Part shown: one piece after another, positions 21,000 to 32,290 of the stretch
How positions within the stretch are numbered: the first letter of the stretch is position 1
Layout: every line of letters starts with the position of its first letter
Program-made: the position numbers and the translations under genes
Notes under the pieces: generated by a model
Databases searched by the model: none
Seen by the model: only the letters and a program-made list of their open reading frames with translations
Told to the model about the DNA's origin: nothing
Assembly: GCF_910596095.1 (NCBI RefSeq)
Contig: NC_056550.1
Coordinates: 29,051,699 to 29,115,698 of the forward strand
DNA from: Thunnus maccoyii
Lineage: Eukaryota > Chordata > Actinopteri > Scombriformes > Scombridae
Length of the DNA stretch: 64,000 nucleotides
Reading direction: 5' to 3'

Positions 21000-22190
21000 T
21001 TTACTCACTAAAGGTATCAATAATCAGATTATTAATAATCAGATTATCAATACCTCCTTATTAACACACCTCCAGTGTGTGGATTTATTAAGATTTAATG
21101 ATTAATACCTCCAGGGTGCGATTTGCATTTTAATCCCTGGTGGAGACGAGAACGTATCCTCCTCGTAGTGATTATGCTGCTTCACCCGCAGACCATATAA
21201 AATATCTAAAATAAAAAAAGGCTATTTAAAAAAATCTGAGTGAAGGCTGCAACATGAGAACAATCATTACTGCAAACAATAATTAAAATCAGAAATGGAC
21301 TTTCACTGTCAGCGCTCGTGTGACAGTAGAGATGAAACGGCGGTCAGGCTCTGTGATGAGTCAGTAAATGGACCGGGGGTCGCCTCCTTCTCTGCTCGGA
21401 GCTTTACAGAGATGTATGTAAAAGAGGGGCGACACACTGCGGATGACTCCTCCAGAGGAAAGCTTTAAAAAAAGACATAAGTCTGTCATCAGCAGACTGT
21501 TTTCTTAGTCTGACACGTAGGCATCTACTGTAGCCTGTTTATTTTTATGATAACAGCACGTTGTAGTGTTGCATTTTGTGATTATTTTCTATTCAGTATT
21601 GAAGTTTGCTGCACTTACAGCTGAATCAAACAGTGACTTGCAGGATTGCATTAAACCTGCAGTGCAGAACTTTTGTCTCCCCCTCCTGGCAGTGAGAGAT
21701 AATGCGTTCTCATGACGTCATAAATGGCTCGTTTGAGATGAACTGCGCCTCACCTGGACAGCGTACGGGATCAGGTGGCCGCAGTCAGTTTCCAGCAGCC
21801 TGCAAAGAATATACAGGAAGTCACAGAAATACTTACGTCCTGTTAGATCTGATCTCGAGTTAATAAAATGTTAGCAGATCAATCTACTCAAGCTTAGCTA
21901 CTCAATCACTGACATCGTTTTAATGATGTTCTGTATGATAGAATACAGCCTATTAATATGACCTGGTAGCTTGTAATCATCAAAGCAGCGTTCATTCTGT
22001 AATCTCCAATATCAGACTATTAAATTATTCTACATAGAAACTCCACTGCTGTTGCAGGCAGACCACTACCTGCTGGTCAACATGAACCATCTGCCATCAG
22101 ACTAATCAAACTCATTCACATCTCATTCCTGAAATAAAGAAATTCAATACTTACTTTAAATTAATGTATACCTGAGCAGATGCAGTTCTA
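21000..22190. other. Intron of MGN gene 1, no recognisable feature
   Basis: Mixed unique-looking sequence with no long open frame, tandem array or clear transposon ends. Confidence 0.5.
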
Positions 22191-22194
22191 AAAC

Positions 22195-22840
22195 ATAGAC
22201 TGTAAAAAATATGGACGTTGTCACCGTGACGTCACCCATTGGTTTGTGAACTGCCGTTTTGAGGCCTCGAGTGAAGCAATTTGACCATCGCCATGTTTGA
22301 TTTGATCCTTGCCATGTTTGATTTTTGGAGCCAGAAGTGACCATATATGGACAAATAGGTGGAGCTGACCATAGCGCTAGCTGCTAGCTTGGTTAGCACA
22401 GTGCATTTACAATGCTAATGCTGATGCTAATTTTTGCTAGCAAAAAACAGGCCTAAAACCATTAAAACAAAATGTGCTTATCGGGAAAATTGAACAGCCG
22501 ACTCCTTAGAGGGTCTTTTAGTGCAACCGAACACTGAACAAGACTTTTTTTGGCAACCAAAATGTTACAATCAACTTATAATGAACTGAAAACACACTGA
22601 AATAGCGACAGCTACACCTGTTCTCTGTGAATCTGGGGTTATGCCATGGTTATGTTACATAATCAATGCTGTCGCCATGGTAGCTACTTGTCAATCACAA
22701 TGTAGCCACACCCTAAAGAATATGCTGCTTTATCATCCATTTTACTCTAAATGGGACCATAATTTACAAAATGAACATAATGCTGTGTTGAGGAAGACTT
22801 AAAACTAGTGATTGAGACCATGAACTCATCAGGAAATTAG
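22195..22840 (+). mobile_element. Non-autonomous dispersed element, uninterrupted copy
   Basis: It runs from GACTGTAAAAAATATGGACG with GTGACGTCACCCATTGGTTT to TTGAGACCATGAACTCATCA. It shares GCTAGCTGCTAGCTTG and TCTAAATGGGACCATAATTT with the interrupted copy at 10.7-12.0 kb. Its first 190 bp recur at 58435-58615. No coding capacity. The superfamily is unclear because terminal repeats are not obvious. Confidence 0.7.
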
Positions 22841-22844
22841 TTTA

Positions 22845-23640
22845 TGGTTGGAAGAGAACTGTGGCCTGTGTGAAACAGCCCCGTTAAATCTCCACCACAT
22901 CCTTTGTGGCTGCAAGACCGCTTTGGCCCAGGGTCATTACAGGTGGCAGCATGACCAGATGCTAAGGAAGCTGACAGAACTCATAGACAGTATGAGAGTC
23001 TTGACAAACAAGAAGCCCCGATGTCACCAGGAAGCAGCTTGTCCAGTTTGTACCAGCTGGACAATCAGTGCAGAACCCACACAGGACAGGACAGCAGCCT
23101 TGGCCCCAAGAAATGACTGGTCAATGAGAGCAGACCTCAACAAGCAGCTAAGGTTCCCCATGGACATCACCACCATCACACTGAGACCTGACATCGTCCT
23201 GTGATGTCTTGATAGTCGAGCTGACAGTTCCATGGGAAAAGGGCATGCAGGAAGCATATGAAAGGAAAAAGCTGCGGTATGCCAAACTATTGGTGGAATG
23301 CCAAGAGGAAGCCTGGAGAGCAACAACCTATCCAGTAGAAGACAGCTGCCACAGCTTTGGAAACCTCTCAACTAAGCGCTTCCTGAGAAATGTTCGCTTC
23401 ACGTCAGAGAAGGTCAAAAAAGTCCGACAAGATCTCTCCAAAGAAGCAGAGAAGGGAAGTTTCTGGCTCTGGCTGCGAAGAAAAGACAAGAGCTGTAGTG
23501 GAAGCACCTGACCATCTAAATCCAGCTGCAGAGAGCAGCAAGGAGACGTCCCTGATGGCTACCCCACCATCCTGAGATGTTCTGGGGTTAAGTGGTGAAG
23601 ACCCTGCAGCTGGTACTCAGGCACTGGTGGAGGTGCAACA
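22845..23640 (+). pseudogene. LINE C-terminus with restriction-like endonuclease (RLE) domain
   Basis: It reads CGLCETAPLNLHHILCGCKT (a C-x2-C...H...C zinc knuckle), then RADLNKQLRFPMDITTITLR and PDIVL. After a frame change at about 23203 come VELTVPWEKGMQEAYERKKL and RYAKLLVECQEEAW. The knuckle followed by RPD...ELTVPWE...K is the order found in R2/R4-type LINEs with a PD-(D/E)XK-like nuclease. The frameshift between PD and E makes it inactive. The clade was not resolved. Confidence 0.75.
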
Positions 23641-23644
23641 AGCA

Positions 23645-23900
23645 GAATGTCATGCCCCAGCTGGACAGCTGAGTTATTTTTTTTGTTTTACCCAGTGTTC
23701 CTTGTCTTGTACTTCCTGTTTTATTTTGATACTCACCTCTTGTCTCGTTCCAGGTCCTTCACTTCCTGCCCTCGTGTGTCTCCCTCCTGTGTGATTACCT
23801 GCCCTGCCCTGATGTGTTGCACCTGTGTCTTGTTGTCTTATATAGTCTCAGTGTTCCCTTCCTTCTGTGCCAGTTCGTCTTGTTCCTTAATTAAAATGTT
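23645..23900 (+). repeat. Likely 3' UTR/tail of the RLE LINE
   Basis: The pyrimidine-rich CCTGTGTCTTGTTGTCTTAT-ATAG segment and CCAGTTCGTCTTGTTCC follow the RLE frame directly. They resemble dispersed fish repeat tails. Confidence 0.45.
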
Positions 23901-24022
23901 GCCAATTAATCTTCTGTCAATCAAGTGCGCTACGATTAACTGTGTTTATTTTGTGTTTCAGTGTTCCACAGATCACTACATCTTCATCATCATCATCATC
24001 ATCAGACCCTGACAACCACACG

Positions 24023-24943
24023 ATGGGTAACGGGCTGAGTGAGGAGAGGAAGGAGAGGGAGCAGCGAGAACTCGACAGGTTTGTGGGTGAAATCAGTGAC
24101 GGTCCAGATGTGAAAGTCAATCAGAACATTGTGAAGTTCTGCAGTCTGGATTCTTCAGACATGCTGAGACAACACTATGAGAGGAGGATGGGGGTGTCTG
24201 ACTGCGCTCCAGACTGGATCAAGAACCTGGCGGAGAAGCTGGGCGCCTTCATGTCAGCTCCTGAGCTGGCGGGTCTCGGAGCGCTCGCCGTTGCCATCTT
24301 CATCGACATCGTGTCGTTCAGTCCACCGGAGGAGAGCATGAAGGACGCTCTGCGCTGCGTGTTTGCTGAGGAGAAAGCCTCCGAGGTCTGGGATCAGATC
24401 GATGAGTGTCTGAAGAGATGCATGATGCACATTAACGATGACCAAAAGCTGAGCAGCGACCTGCAGCGGATCGAGTGCCAGTTGAGCGCCGCGCTCACCA
24501 AGCTGAAGAACTCCATGTTGAGGGACGGCCACATGACGAACGAAGCTCTGAAGGCCTGGGTGAACGGGGCGGCCTTCCACATCCAGATGTTGATTCACCT
24601 GGTGAGACTGGGAGGGACAGTTACCTGCAACACCGTGAAGACTCTCATCTCTGTTTACCAGACTGAGCTGGACCAGCTGTTCAAAGAGCATGAGAAGATG
24701 ACTGAAAAGAAGTGCACAGTGTTGTTTAAGGTGGGTGAAATGTTTCAGTCAGTATTCGTTCTAGTGGATGAAGATGCAAAACGGCACACTCTTAATTTTC
24801 ACAACTTCCGCCGTGCAGAATTTCAGAAGCTGTATTACGATCACAGGTATGGCCAACAAAAGCGTGAGACTGAGAACCACTTCAATTACATGAGAGAGAA
24901 TCTGCAGAGTCTGGTTAGTCAGAGAGACTCCTTTAACTTCTAA
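24023..24943 (+). CDS. MGN gene 1: unrecognised N-myristoylated-type protein, 306 aa
   Basis: I do not recognise the family. The frame is intact from ATG at 24023, chosen because MGNGLSEERK fits an N-myristoylation signal (Gly2, Ser6) and because the upstream sequence is a spliced leader: acceptor TTTCAG at 23961, then a Ser-coding TCATCA run. Residues about 75-100 (ELAGLGALAVAIFIDIVSF) form one strongly hydrophobic segment; another amphipathic stretch is AAFHIQMLIHLVRLGG (about 195-210). Several conserved cysteines occur. The C-terminus ends SLVSQRDSFNF. A paralogue lies at 29033. A 5' noncoding exon with an ISRE-like site stands about 3 kb upstream. A membrane-associated, interferon-induced effector is a reasonable guess, not shown. 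Confidence 0.8.
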   Translation: MGNGLSEERKEREQRELDRFVGEISDGPDVKVNQNIVKFCSLDSSDMLRQHYERRMGVSDCAPDWIKNLAEKLGAFMSAPELAGLGALAVAIFIDIVSFSPPEESMKDALRCVFAEEKASEVWDQIDECLKRCMMHINDDQKLSSDLQRIECQLSAALTKLKNSMLRDGHMTNEALKAWVNGAAFHIQMLIHLVRLGGTVTCNTVKTLISVYQTELDQLFKEHEKMTEKKCTVLFKVGEMFQSVFVLVDEDAKRHTLNFHNFRRAEFQKLYYDHRYGQQKRETENHFNYMRENLQSLVSQRDSFNF

Positions 24944-25279
24944 TGAGAGAGACAAAAGTATGAGGACACTCAAACATAGCAGACATTTGTGACAGCTGTA
25001 CCATGACTTTGTACACATTGTCATCAGGACAGTTATCATTATCTGGACTTTTCTCGACCTCATGTGGGTGATTTGAATTAAACTTGTCTGTCTTCTAGTT
25101 GTTTTGACTTGTTGAACAGGGCTGTCCACATACTTTTGGTCACATACTGTTTCTATTGTTTGGTGTAAACTGATGCAGTGAAGTAAATATGATCAATGAC
25201 TGAAGGATTTACTATAAAGTCACTCTCGACTACGTTATGAATAGTTACAGTAATGCAGTATATTTAATAAATAATCATT

Positions 25280-25560
25280 TCAGTGGATTACGATGGATTG
25301 TCAACCAGACATCCCAAATCATAGGCAACCCACTCACCTCAGCTGAATCTTTACATACTCAGCCAACTGTAAACAAACAAAGATCATGTCCGACTCCTCA
25401 CATCCTGCTCATCACCTCCTCCAGCTCCGTCCCTCAGGGAGGCGCTACAGCTCACTGTCCGCTAGGACTAAAGGCTGCACAGCTTTTTGACTCTGACCTC
25501 CTCCCTCTAGCCCCTCCTCACACACTACTTACACGCATTACCGTGCACCTGCTGTATATG
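25280..25560 (+). pseudogene. LINE reverse transcriptase C-terminal remnant
   Basis: The translation reads KIMSDSSHPAHHLLQLRPSG and then RRYSSLSARTKGCTAF, matching the A..I..D..HP.H..F..LPSGRRYR....RT pattern at the end of many fish LINE ORF2 proteins. It is only a fragment between the two MGN genes. Confidence 0.65.
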
Positions 25561-26063
25561 GTTGTGTGTACTATGTTTCTGGGATGATATGTTGACTGTA
25601 TCCCTGTACTGTGTTGTAATGATATGTTGATTGTCTGCTGTTGTCCATTAATGTGTTTGTGCTGCAGAATATAAAATACTGTACCCAAAACATGTGGCTG
25701 ATAAACTATCTATCTATTAAATTTCAATTCAATGCAATTTCAGTTTTGTATTTTATCATCAAAGTCTAACAAAAACTACAGTATGTTGTTTCATGCTGTC
25801 CAATCAGAGCACTGCAGATTTAGATTTAGGTTAATATAAACTGCTGAGTCATTGCAGACATTACATTTAAATAAATAAATGCTGACTGATCACAGTTTAA
25901 AATAAATGATGCACATTGTCATCTGTAAAGTGTCTCTAATATATATTTCTATCCTCCACGGTCTGGTCTGTCAGTGTGTAATATGTTGGTCGTGGAGGAG
26001 GAGGAAGAGGAGGACACAGCTGACCAGCAGGAGGCGACAGCAGTCTGTGTATGAGGCTCTGAT

Positions 26064-26166
26064 TTAACTTTCACTTTTGAAGCCATAAACAGAAATCAGA
26101 CAGGAAGTGTTCAGCAGAGTCTACATGTGATGTGAGCTCGTCTGCAGAAATCTCTCTGAGAGGAAG
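26064..26166 (+). promoter_or_regulatory. ISRE-like site and 5' noncoding exon of MGN gene 2
   Basis: TTTAACTTTCACTTTTGAAG (26063-26082) repeats the ISRE-like motif of the first promoter. The exon-like stretch CAGACAGGAAGTGTTCAGCA...CTCTCTGAGAGGAAG ends at donor GTAAGG (26167). The upstream AGGACACAGCTGACCAGCAG is also shared with the 20.85 kb block. Confidence 0.6.
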
Positions 26167-26604
26167 GTAAGGATGCCGCGGTGAGGAAATTTTCCCACCG
26201 CCTAATAAACTCGTGACAACACCGGTGTTACCGGATACACCGGACATTTTACAAAATAGACGCTGACCGACACCTGGAGACATGAGAGCAGCTGCCCGCT
26301 GACAGCTGGTGTTCCGGTTGTTTACTGCAGCAGGACGGAGAACAGACGTCTCGCGACTCTGCAGACAGTCAGTTTATAATTGTAATGTCCGCCGTACTAA
26401 GTATTAATAACACGCTTGATGCTTTACAAATTTGCGTTTTTTTATTTGGTGAACGTGGGCGCTGATACGCGAAAATGAAATAATTGGATTTGTTTCTGTA
26501 GAAAACAGCAAAACTACGCTGCAGGTATTTAATACACTCAAAAACAGATTTTCGAGCACCCCAAACTGAAATCATGTTCCCGCGGCTATGCTATCCATTC
26601 CTCC

Positions 26605-26605
<1 letters not shown>

Positions 26606-26647
<42 letters not shown>
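26606..26647 (+). repeat. TATC microsatellite
   Basis: (CTAT)n, about 10 units. Confidence 0.95.
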
Positions 26648-26654
26648 AGTGCAG

Positions 26655-27430
26655 TAAGGGCAGATGATCTCTATATAAAACAAGGAATCTCTGTCAGTCT
26701 GTCTGTATATATGGATGTGTGTTTGTCCTTCACGTATCTTGAGAACCGTTCATCTGATCTACTTCATAGCTGACAGGTGAGTTGCTGGGAAAACAAGGAA
26801 GTGCAGTGTCGATGTGTTAAGTTATTTCGATGAGCGATTCTTGAGAATATAAAATACTTCATAAATAATATTGATAATGTTGATTTGCTTCTTCTGCCCG
26901 TGGAGTCAACGAGCAGAAATACAGACAGCGCCACTCTGCCATTGCAATTCACCCCTAGTGACGAGAACTACCATAGAAAATTAATTGAAAAAGTTTAGAG
27001 AGTTAAGCTTTATTCCTGTTCCTCACATGTGGGAACTTTCTATGTATGTTTAAGGCATAGTGCAGGATGTCTCAGCCACGTTTTGAACGGGCACTACAAT
27101 TCATCCGATCAACTGCAGCTCAACTCAAAATTATAGTTTTCAGATATTCTGCGTGAGGCGTTTAGGGAGCATCGGTAAATTGTAGTGTCTGCTGATAGTC
27201 ATCATGAGAGGCGTTTAGGGGACGGGCACAACTCTCTCTAGGTATTGAGAAATCGACCCGTTTTGAATGGGCACTGCACTAGTCTCTATATAAAGCAAGG
27301 AATCTCTGTCTGTCTGTATGTTTGTCCTTCGCATATCTCGAGAACTGTTCATCTGATCTACTTCACATTTGGTAGGTGTATTGTTGGGGACACAAGGGAG
27401 TGCAATCTGGTGCAATTAGGACACACAACA
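26655..27430 (+). repeat. Two diverged direct copies of a dispersed repeat
   Basis: Both 26665-26810 and 27280-27425 read CTCTATATAAA(A/G)CAAGG, then AATCTCTGTC(A/T)GTCTG, GAACCGTTCATCTGATCTAC (or GAACTGTTC...) and an ACAAG(G/GG)AAGTGCA-type ending. The family is unknown to me. Confidence 0.6.
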
Positions 27431-27439
27431 CATTCAGTA

Positions 27440-28870
27440 TTATAAATTGAGAATAAACAAGCGATCAGGGATTAGGGTCCTTTGGGCTCTGTGACTTCAT
27501 GTTATAGTCAGAGCTGTACAACCCTGCCATGAGAGATAGGAGAGGAAGACATCTGTCTTCATTTGATAACATTAAAAGTTAGGCTCGGTTGACTCATTTT
27601 TAAGAAGACCAGAAAAAGAGAGCGAGAGGATGAGCGACAGAGAGACAGCGGTGGAAAGCTTTCTCTGAGAGAGAAAGGCCATGAATGACAGAAATAAGTT
27701 ATTTTCTGATTGTTTCACTGCAGTTATGTTCTAAAGCACAAATAAACAACCATCAAACTCTCAACAGGTGATTTACCGTGGAGACGCTCTTTTGGTGAAA
27801 TTTGGACACATGACACGTTTAATATGAATAAACTTTGAATAGACACTCGAACAACGAGCCTCTCAGCTCCGTGTCTGAGAGCAGCGGGGTCTGTTTGATA
27901 TAAACACTGTTACATCACAGTGGGGCGGGGCTTCTGGGCTCTGACTTGCTAAGCAGGACAAAGGTGCGTGCCCCGCTCAGTTAAACTGCTCGAGAGGAAA
28001 GAACGAGCGCACACAGGAGAAGGTCCAGGTATCATCGGATAATTCGTAATTTCTTTGTAATTCAAAAACCCAAGAACGGTAAATCTGTTATTTGTTGGTT
28101 TTTGCCGATTTGTTTTATCTTTATTCCTTTTTGGACTGAATATTGCACAGGTCTGCGGACATCAAGCCAATTTGTTTTTTTCATTTTAAACCAAAAACAG
28201 AAGTCATATGTTTTTTTCCTTTTTTCATTTTAAACCAAAAACGAAAAACTAAATCACGTGATCTATTCCTTTTTTGTTTCCCAACGAAAATCCAGAAAAC
28301 CAAATTCAAAAGACCGTGCAATTTTGGTTTAGACATCAAGTATTTTTGTCAGTTTTGTATGTGTTAGTATGACTTTTATCTGACCCTATGTATTTTACTG
28401 ATTTTGGATGTTGGACAGATGACCTAAATATTCCATAATCTGCATTTTAGGTAATATGATATAGCCCTTCTTGGGGGGACCTTTAAATACAAATAATGGG
28501 TTTATGGTCAAGTTTGGAACAGTTCCAGATGTGGTATGTAATGATACATAATATGTGGTGAGGTAGCTGTCAACCACTTGATTGGAGGGCTCCCAACTGA
28601 CCTAGTGCCCATGGAAAACCTATGTTATTCAGGTGATAAGATACAGATGTGTAACCCCATATAAGCTATGCACCGACAGGGGTACGTTGCCCAGACCATC
28701 TTTGTACATGGAATGGACCCGATGGCCATCGTCTAATAAACGTCTTCAAAATAAGAACTTCGTCAGCTCTTCCTTTGAACGATATCATCACACATCCTTC
28801 CTTTCAGTATGATAGCCGAAGCGGCTACATTAGCCTACCCATGATCCTCAGTGACTGTTGCTATGGTGGA
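27440..28870. other. Intron of MGN gene 2, no recognisable gene
   Basis: It includes a GC/CCAAT-poor stretch near 27.9 kb (GTGGGGCGGGGCTTCTGG) and low-complexity T-rich sequence at 28.1-28.3 kb with CATTTTAAACCAAAAAC repeated twice. A second GC-box start for this gene is possible but not supported further. Confidence 0.4.
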
Positions 28871-29032
28871 GACATGATTAAATTGTTGCCAATTAATCTT
28901 CTGCCAATCATCTAATCGTTTCAGCTCTAGAGCGCTACGATTAACTGTGTTCATTTTGTGTGTTTCAGTGTTCCACAGATCACTACTTCATCATCATCAT
29001 CATCATCATTACCTAACCCTGACAACCACACG

Positions 29033-29935
29033 ATGGGTAACGGGCTGAGTGAGGAGGAACGAATCGACAAGTCTGTGCGTGAACTCGGCGACGGTCCAGA
29101 TGTGAAAGTCAATCAGAGAATCGTGGATTTCTGCAGTCTGGATTCTTCAGACATGCTGAGACGACACTATGAGAGGAGGATGGAGGCGTCTGACTGCGCT
29201 CCAGACTGGATCAAGAACCTGGCGGAGAAGCTGGGCGCCTTCACGTCAGCTCCTGAGCTGGCGGGCCTTGGAGCGCTCGCCATCGCCATCTTCATTGACA
29301 TTGTGTCGTTCAGTCCGGCGGAGGAGAGCATGAAGGACGCTCTGCGCTGCGTGTTTGCTGAGGAGAAAGCCTCCGAGGTCTGGGATCAGATCGATGAGTG
29401 TCTGAAGAGATGCAGGATGAACTTCACCAATAGACATGAGCTGAGCAGCGACCTGAAGCAGATTGAGGGCAAGCTTAGCGCGGCGCTCACCAAGCTGAAG
29501 AACTCCATGTTGAGGGACGGCCACATGACGAACGAGGCTCTGAAGGCCTGGGTGAACGGGGCGGCCTTCCACATCCAGATGCTGATTCACCTGGTGAGAC
29601 TGGGAGGGACGGTTACCTGCAACACCGTGGAGACTCTCATCTCTGATTACCAGAACGACCTGATCCAGCTGTTCAAAGAGCACAAGGAGATGATCAGAAA
29701 GAAGTGCAAGATGTCATTTACGGTGGAGACAGTCACTCCTTTTAGAAATACCGTTCTAGTGGATGAAAATTCAAAAGGGCACACCCTTGATTTTTTCAGC
29801 AACCCTGACAAATTTTTAGAGGCATATTATGATCACAGGTATGGTGGACAGAAGCATGAGATTCAGCAGCACTTCAGTTCCGTGAGAGAGAATCTGCAGA
29901 GTCTGGTTAGTCAGAGAGGCTCCTTTAACTTCTAA
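29033..29935 (+). CDS. MGN gene 2: paralogue of the 24.0 kb gene, 300 aa
   Basis: The frame is intact and starts MGNGLSEEER, again with the myristoylation-type N-terminus. The acceptor TTTCAG is at 28967, and the same Ser-coding leader precedes the ATG. It aligns with gene 1 over its full length. It is nearly identical from KNLAEKLGAF through ERSMKDALRC-like and FHIQMLIHLVRLGG. It differs most in residues about 8-20 (six fewer) and about 230-270 (KCKMSFTVETVTPFRNTVLV against KCTVLFKVGEMFQSVFVLV), and converges again on YYDHRYG and RENLQSLVSQR. Flanking intron and 3' sequence are also duplicated, so the copy arose by segmental tandem duplication. Function unknown. Confidence 0.8.
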   Translation: MGNGLSEEERIDKSVRELGDGPDVKVNQRIVDFCSLDSSDMLRRHYERRMEASDCAPDWIKNLAEKLGAFTSAPELAGLGALAIAIFIDIVSFSPAEESMKDALRCVFAEEKASEVWDQIDECLKRCRMNFTNRHELSSDLKQIEGKLSAALTKLKNSMLRDGHMTNEALKAWVNGAAFHIQMLIHLVRLGGTVTCNTVETLISDYQNDLIQLFKEHKEMIRKKCKMSFTVETVTPFRNTVLVDENSKGHTLDFFSNPDKFLEAYYDHRYGGQKHEIQQHFSSVRENLQSLVSQRGSFNF

Positions 29936-31164
29936 TGAGAGAGAAACTGATTCATCTGAAGAGACGCTACATGGCCAAAAATATGAGGACACTCAAACAT
30001 AGCAGACATATGTAACAGCTGAACCATGACTTTGTACACGTTGTCATCACGACAGTTATCGTTATCGACCTCATGTTCGTTTTGACTCAGACTTCTTTCA
30101 TGTTTTTTTACTTGGACTGGACCTGGTCCTGATCTCAAGGCTTTTTTCAGTCTTGTGTCCGTCTTGCAGGTCTTTAGACTCTGACTTGTCTCTTGGTTGT
30201 TTTGATTTAAGACTTGTTGAACAGGGCTGTCCACATACTTTTGGTCACATGATGTTTCTGATGTTTGTGTCTTTAAATAAAAACACTACCTTTCATGGCA
30301 GATACTTAATAGAAGAAGTAAACTGATGCAGTGAAGTAAAAGCTAATCAATGACTGTAAAGTCACTCTCGACTACATTATCAATATTTACAGTGAGATTA
30401 ATTGTATTTGTAACACATATAATCAAGTTTGAATCTCTATGTAACCATGTTAAGTTATTGTGAATCTTCAGCATGTAATCTTTAACTGAGGAGCTTCAGC
30501 CTGAGAGATGTCTCTAGTCTCTGAGAGTGAACAGAAGTGTTTAGAAAGGTCGAGGCTAAAGTTCAGACGAAGACGATGTTCAGCTCGCTGCATCAAAGGA
30601 GGCTCCTCAGGAAAGAAACATAACTAACAATTACAATGCTGTTGTATTTAATTACTTCTGACTATGACGTCAATGTTTTGTAGCCTTCGTGTTCGACAGC
30701 TATTTAATCTGTTTCACTCTGACTTCTGCTCTTTGTCTGGTCCAGACGTTGAGACCATAAACATATCTGAGCTCTATTTTATTAAATGTGTGACAATATT
30801 TTAAGAGAGTTTGTTCCACTTTGTCAGAATGGAATTGCAACAATAATGCAGTATAATAAATATCATTTCAAATGCTTCTGTGTAAGTTTCACATTTTTTC
30901 TTGTTCATATTCTGTCATTTATGGTATTTCATGGTGTTATTGTGGCTCATCAGAGTGCTGCAGACAAGGGCTTCAGGTAAATATGAACAGTTGAGTCATT
31001 GCAGACTTTACATTTGAATAAAGTATCTCTGATCACAGTTTAAATTAAAGAATGCACAATATCACCTTTAAAAGGTTTATGACTGTAGTCTCCACTCCTG
31101 ACTAGACTGAACTAAACCGTTCCAGGCAGAACAAAGAGAGAACACGTGGAGTTTCATCCTGTGT

Positions 31165-31700
31165 TAAGGACAAAATAATGAGCAAAAGTTTGAGGCGCTT
31201 TAGATGTTTAAATTCTTATCCATCATGAAATGCCGTCAGAGAGGCGTCTGATCACTTCTGAATTTATTCTGCAGCGTGACATCAACCACAAACATACAGC
31301 CAAAGTCAGAAAGAACTATTTGCAGCGACAAGAACAGCAAGGAGTCCTGCAACAGATGGTATGCCCCCTGATCTCAACATCATCGAGTCTGTCTGGGATT
31401 ACATGAAGATAGAACCGACTGAGTCACCTGAATCAACAGAAGAACAGAAACTTGTTCTCCAAGATGTTTGGAACAGCCGACCTGCCAAGGACCTTGAAAT
31501 ACTGTGCACAAGCATACTGAGGAGAACTGGTACCATTTTTAAAGGCAAAGTGTGATCACACCAAATACTGATTTGATTTTGTTATTTTCTCTTTACTGAA
31601 CTTTGTTTGAAGCTAAGTGATAAATAAGAACTATACATAGCATTATTTTGAAAGGATCCTCACTTTAATTTTGGTGCCTAAAACTTTTGCGCAGTACTGT
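31165..31700 (+). pseudogene. Tc1/mariner transposon remnant (transposase C-terminus and right TIR)
   Basis: Near 31280 the reading is HKHTAKVRKNYLQRQEQQGV, then LQQMVCPPDLNIIESVWDYM and DVWNSRPAKDLEILCTSILR. PPDLNIIE..WDY holds the last catalytic acidic residue of the DD34E Tc1 family. The right terminal repeat ends ACTTTTGCGCAGTACTGTA at about 31700. A matching but truncated left repeat (AGCAAAAGTTTGAGGC) is near 31173. Most of the transposase is deleted. Confidence 0.85.
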
Positions 31701-31994
31701 AAGTCAGAACTTTTGAGGAACAACAAGAAAAGCTCTTAACTTACTGTGCTCACGATATATTCTTTCAACACAGTACACGTACCAGTAAGCACAGACTTAA
31801 CATAACCTACATATTTCTACAGTAAAACAATATTTTACTCTGGTGGAACTAACCTGAAGACGATGCTACGGTTAGCAGAAAGAACAGCTGGCTAGCTTTG
31901 TCACGCCATTATGTAAACAACTTTATTACTTTATGAAACAAAACCAAATTAAAATACAAACAGTGTCGTTATCAAGTACATAAACCAAGTACAA

Positions 31995-32125
31995 CAAACA
32001 TTCTGGGGCTCTACTGGAATATCTTTGCATGATTTCCAGTTAAAAACTTCTTATTTATCTTCTACTGGTCCTTTATGCAGCCCCTCAGTTCAGCCTCTGT
32101 CTGAAACAGGCTCCTGTCTCTTTAA
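31995..32125 (-). repeat. Repeat copy A flanking the CHAT-like gene
   Basis: TGGGGCTCTACTGGAATATC through TTTATGCAGCCCCTCAGTTC and CTGAAACAGGC matches 36185-36315 in reverse complement. The two copies flank the gene at 33.3-34.8 kb as an inverted pair. Confidence 0.75.
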
Positions 32126-32290
32126 GGCCCCGCCTCCTGATGAGCCCACTCTGTTCTGATTGGTCAGCTTCAGGAAGCTTCCTCCGGCTCCAGAGGCTAC
32201 GTAAACAAACTATAGTAGCAGGATTTCACTTCTTTTTCTCCTTCTTTACTCCAAATGTCAACTTCTCAGATCCACCTGTAAAAAGGTGAG
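32120..32290 (+). promoter_or_regulatory. Possible promoter and noncoding exon, plus strand
   Basis: GGCCCCGCCTCC (GC box) and CTGATTGGTCAG (CCAAT box in reverse) are followed by an exon-like stretch ending AAAAAG with donor GTGAGT at 32286. No coding exon could be attached, so this is weak. Confidence 0.3.

Noticed and set aside
24254-24691. 145-codon minus-strand frames opposite the MGN genes (also 29246-29683)
   Set aside because: Antisense shadows caused by codon bias of the true frames, which have start, acceptor and paralogue support.
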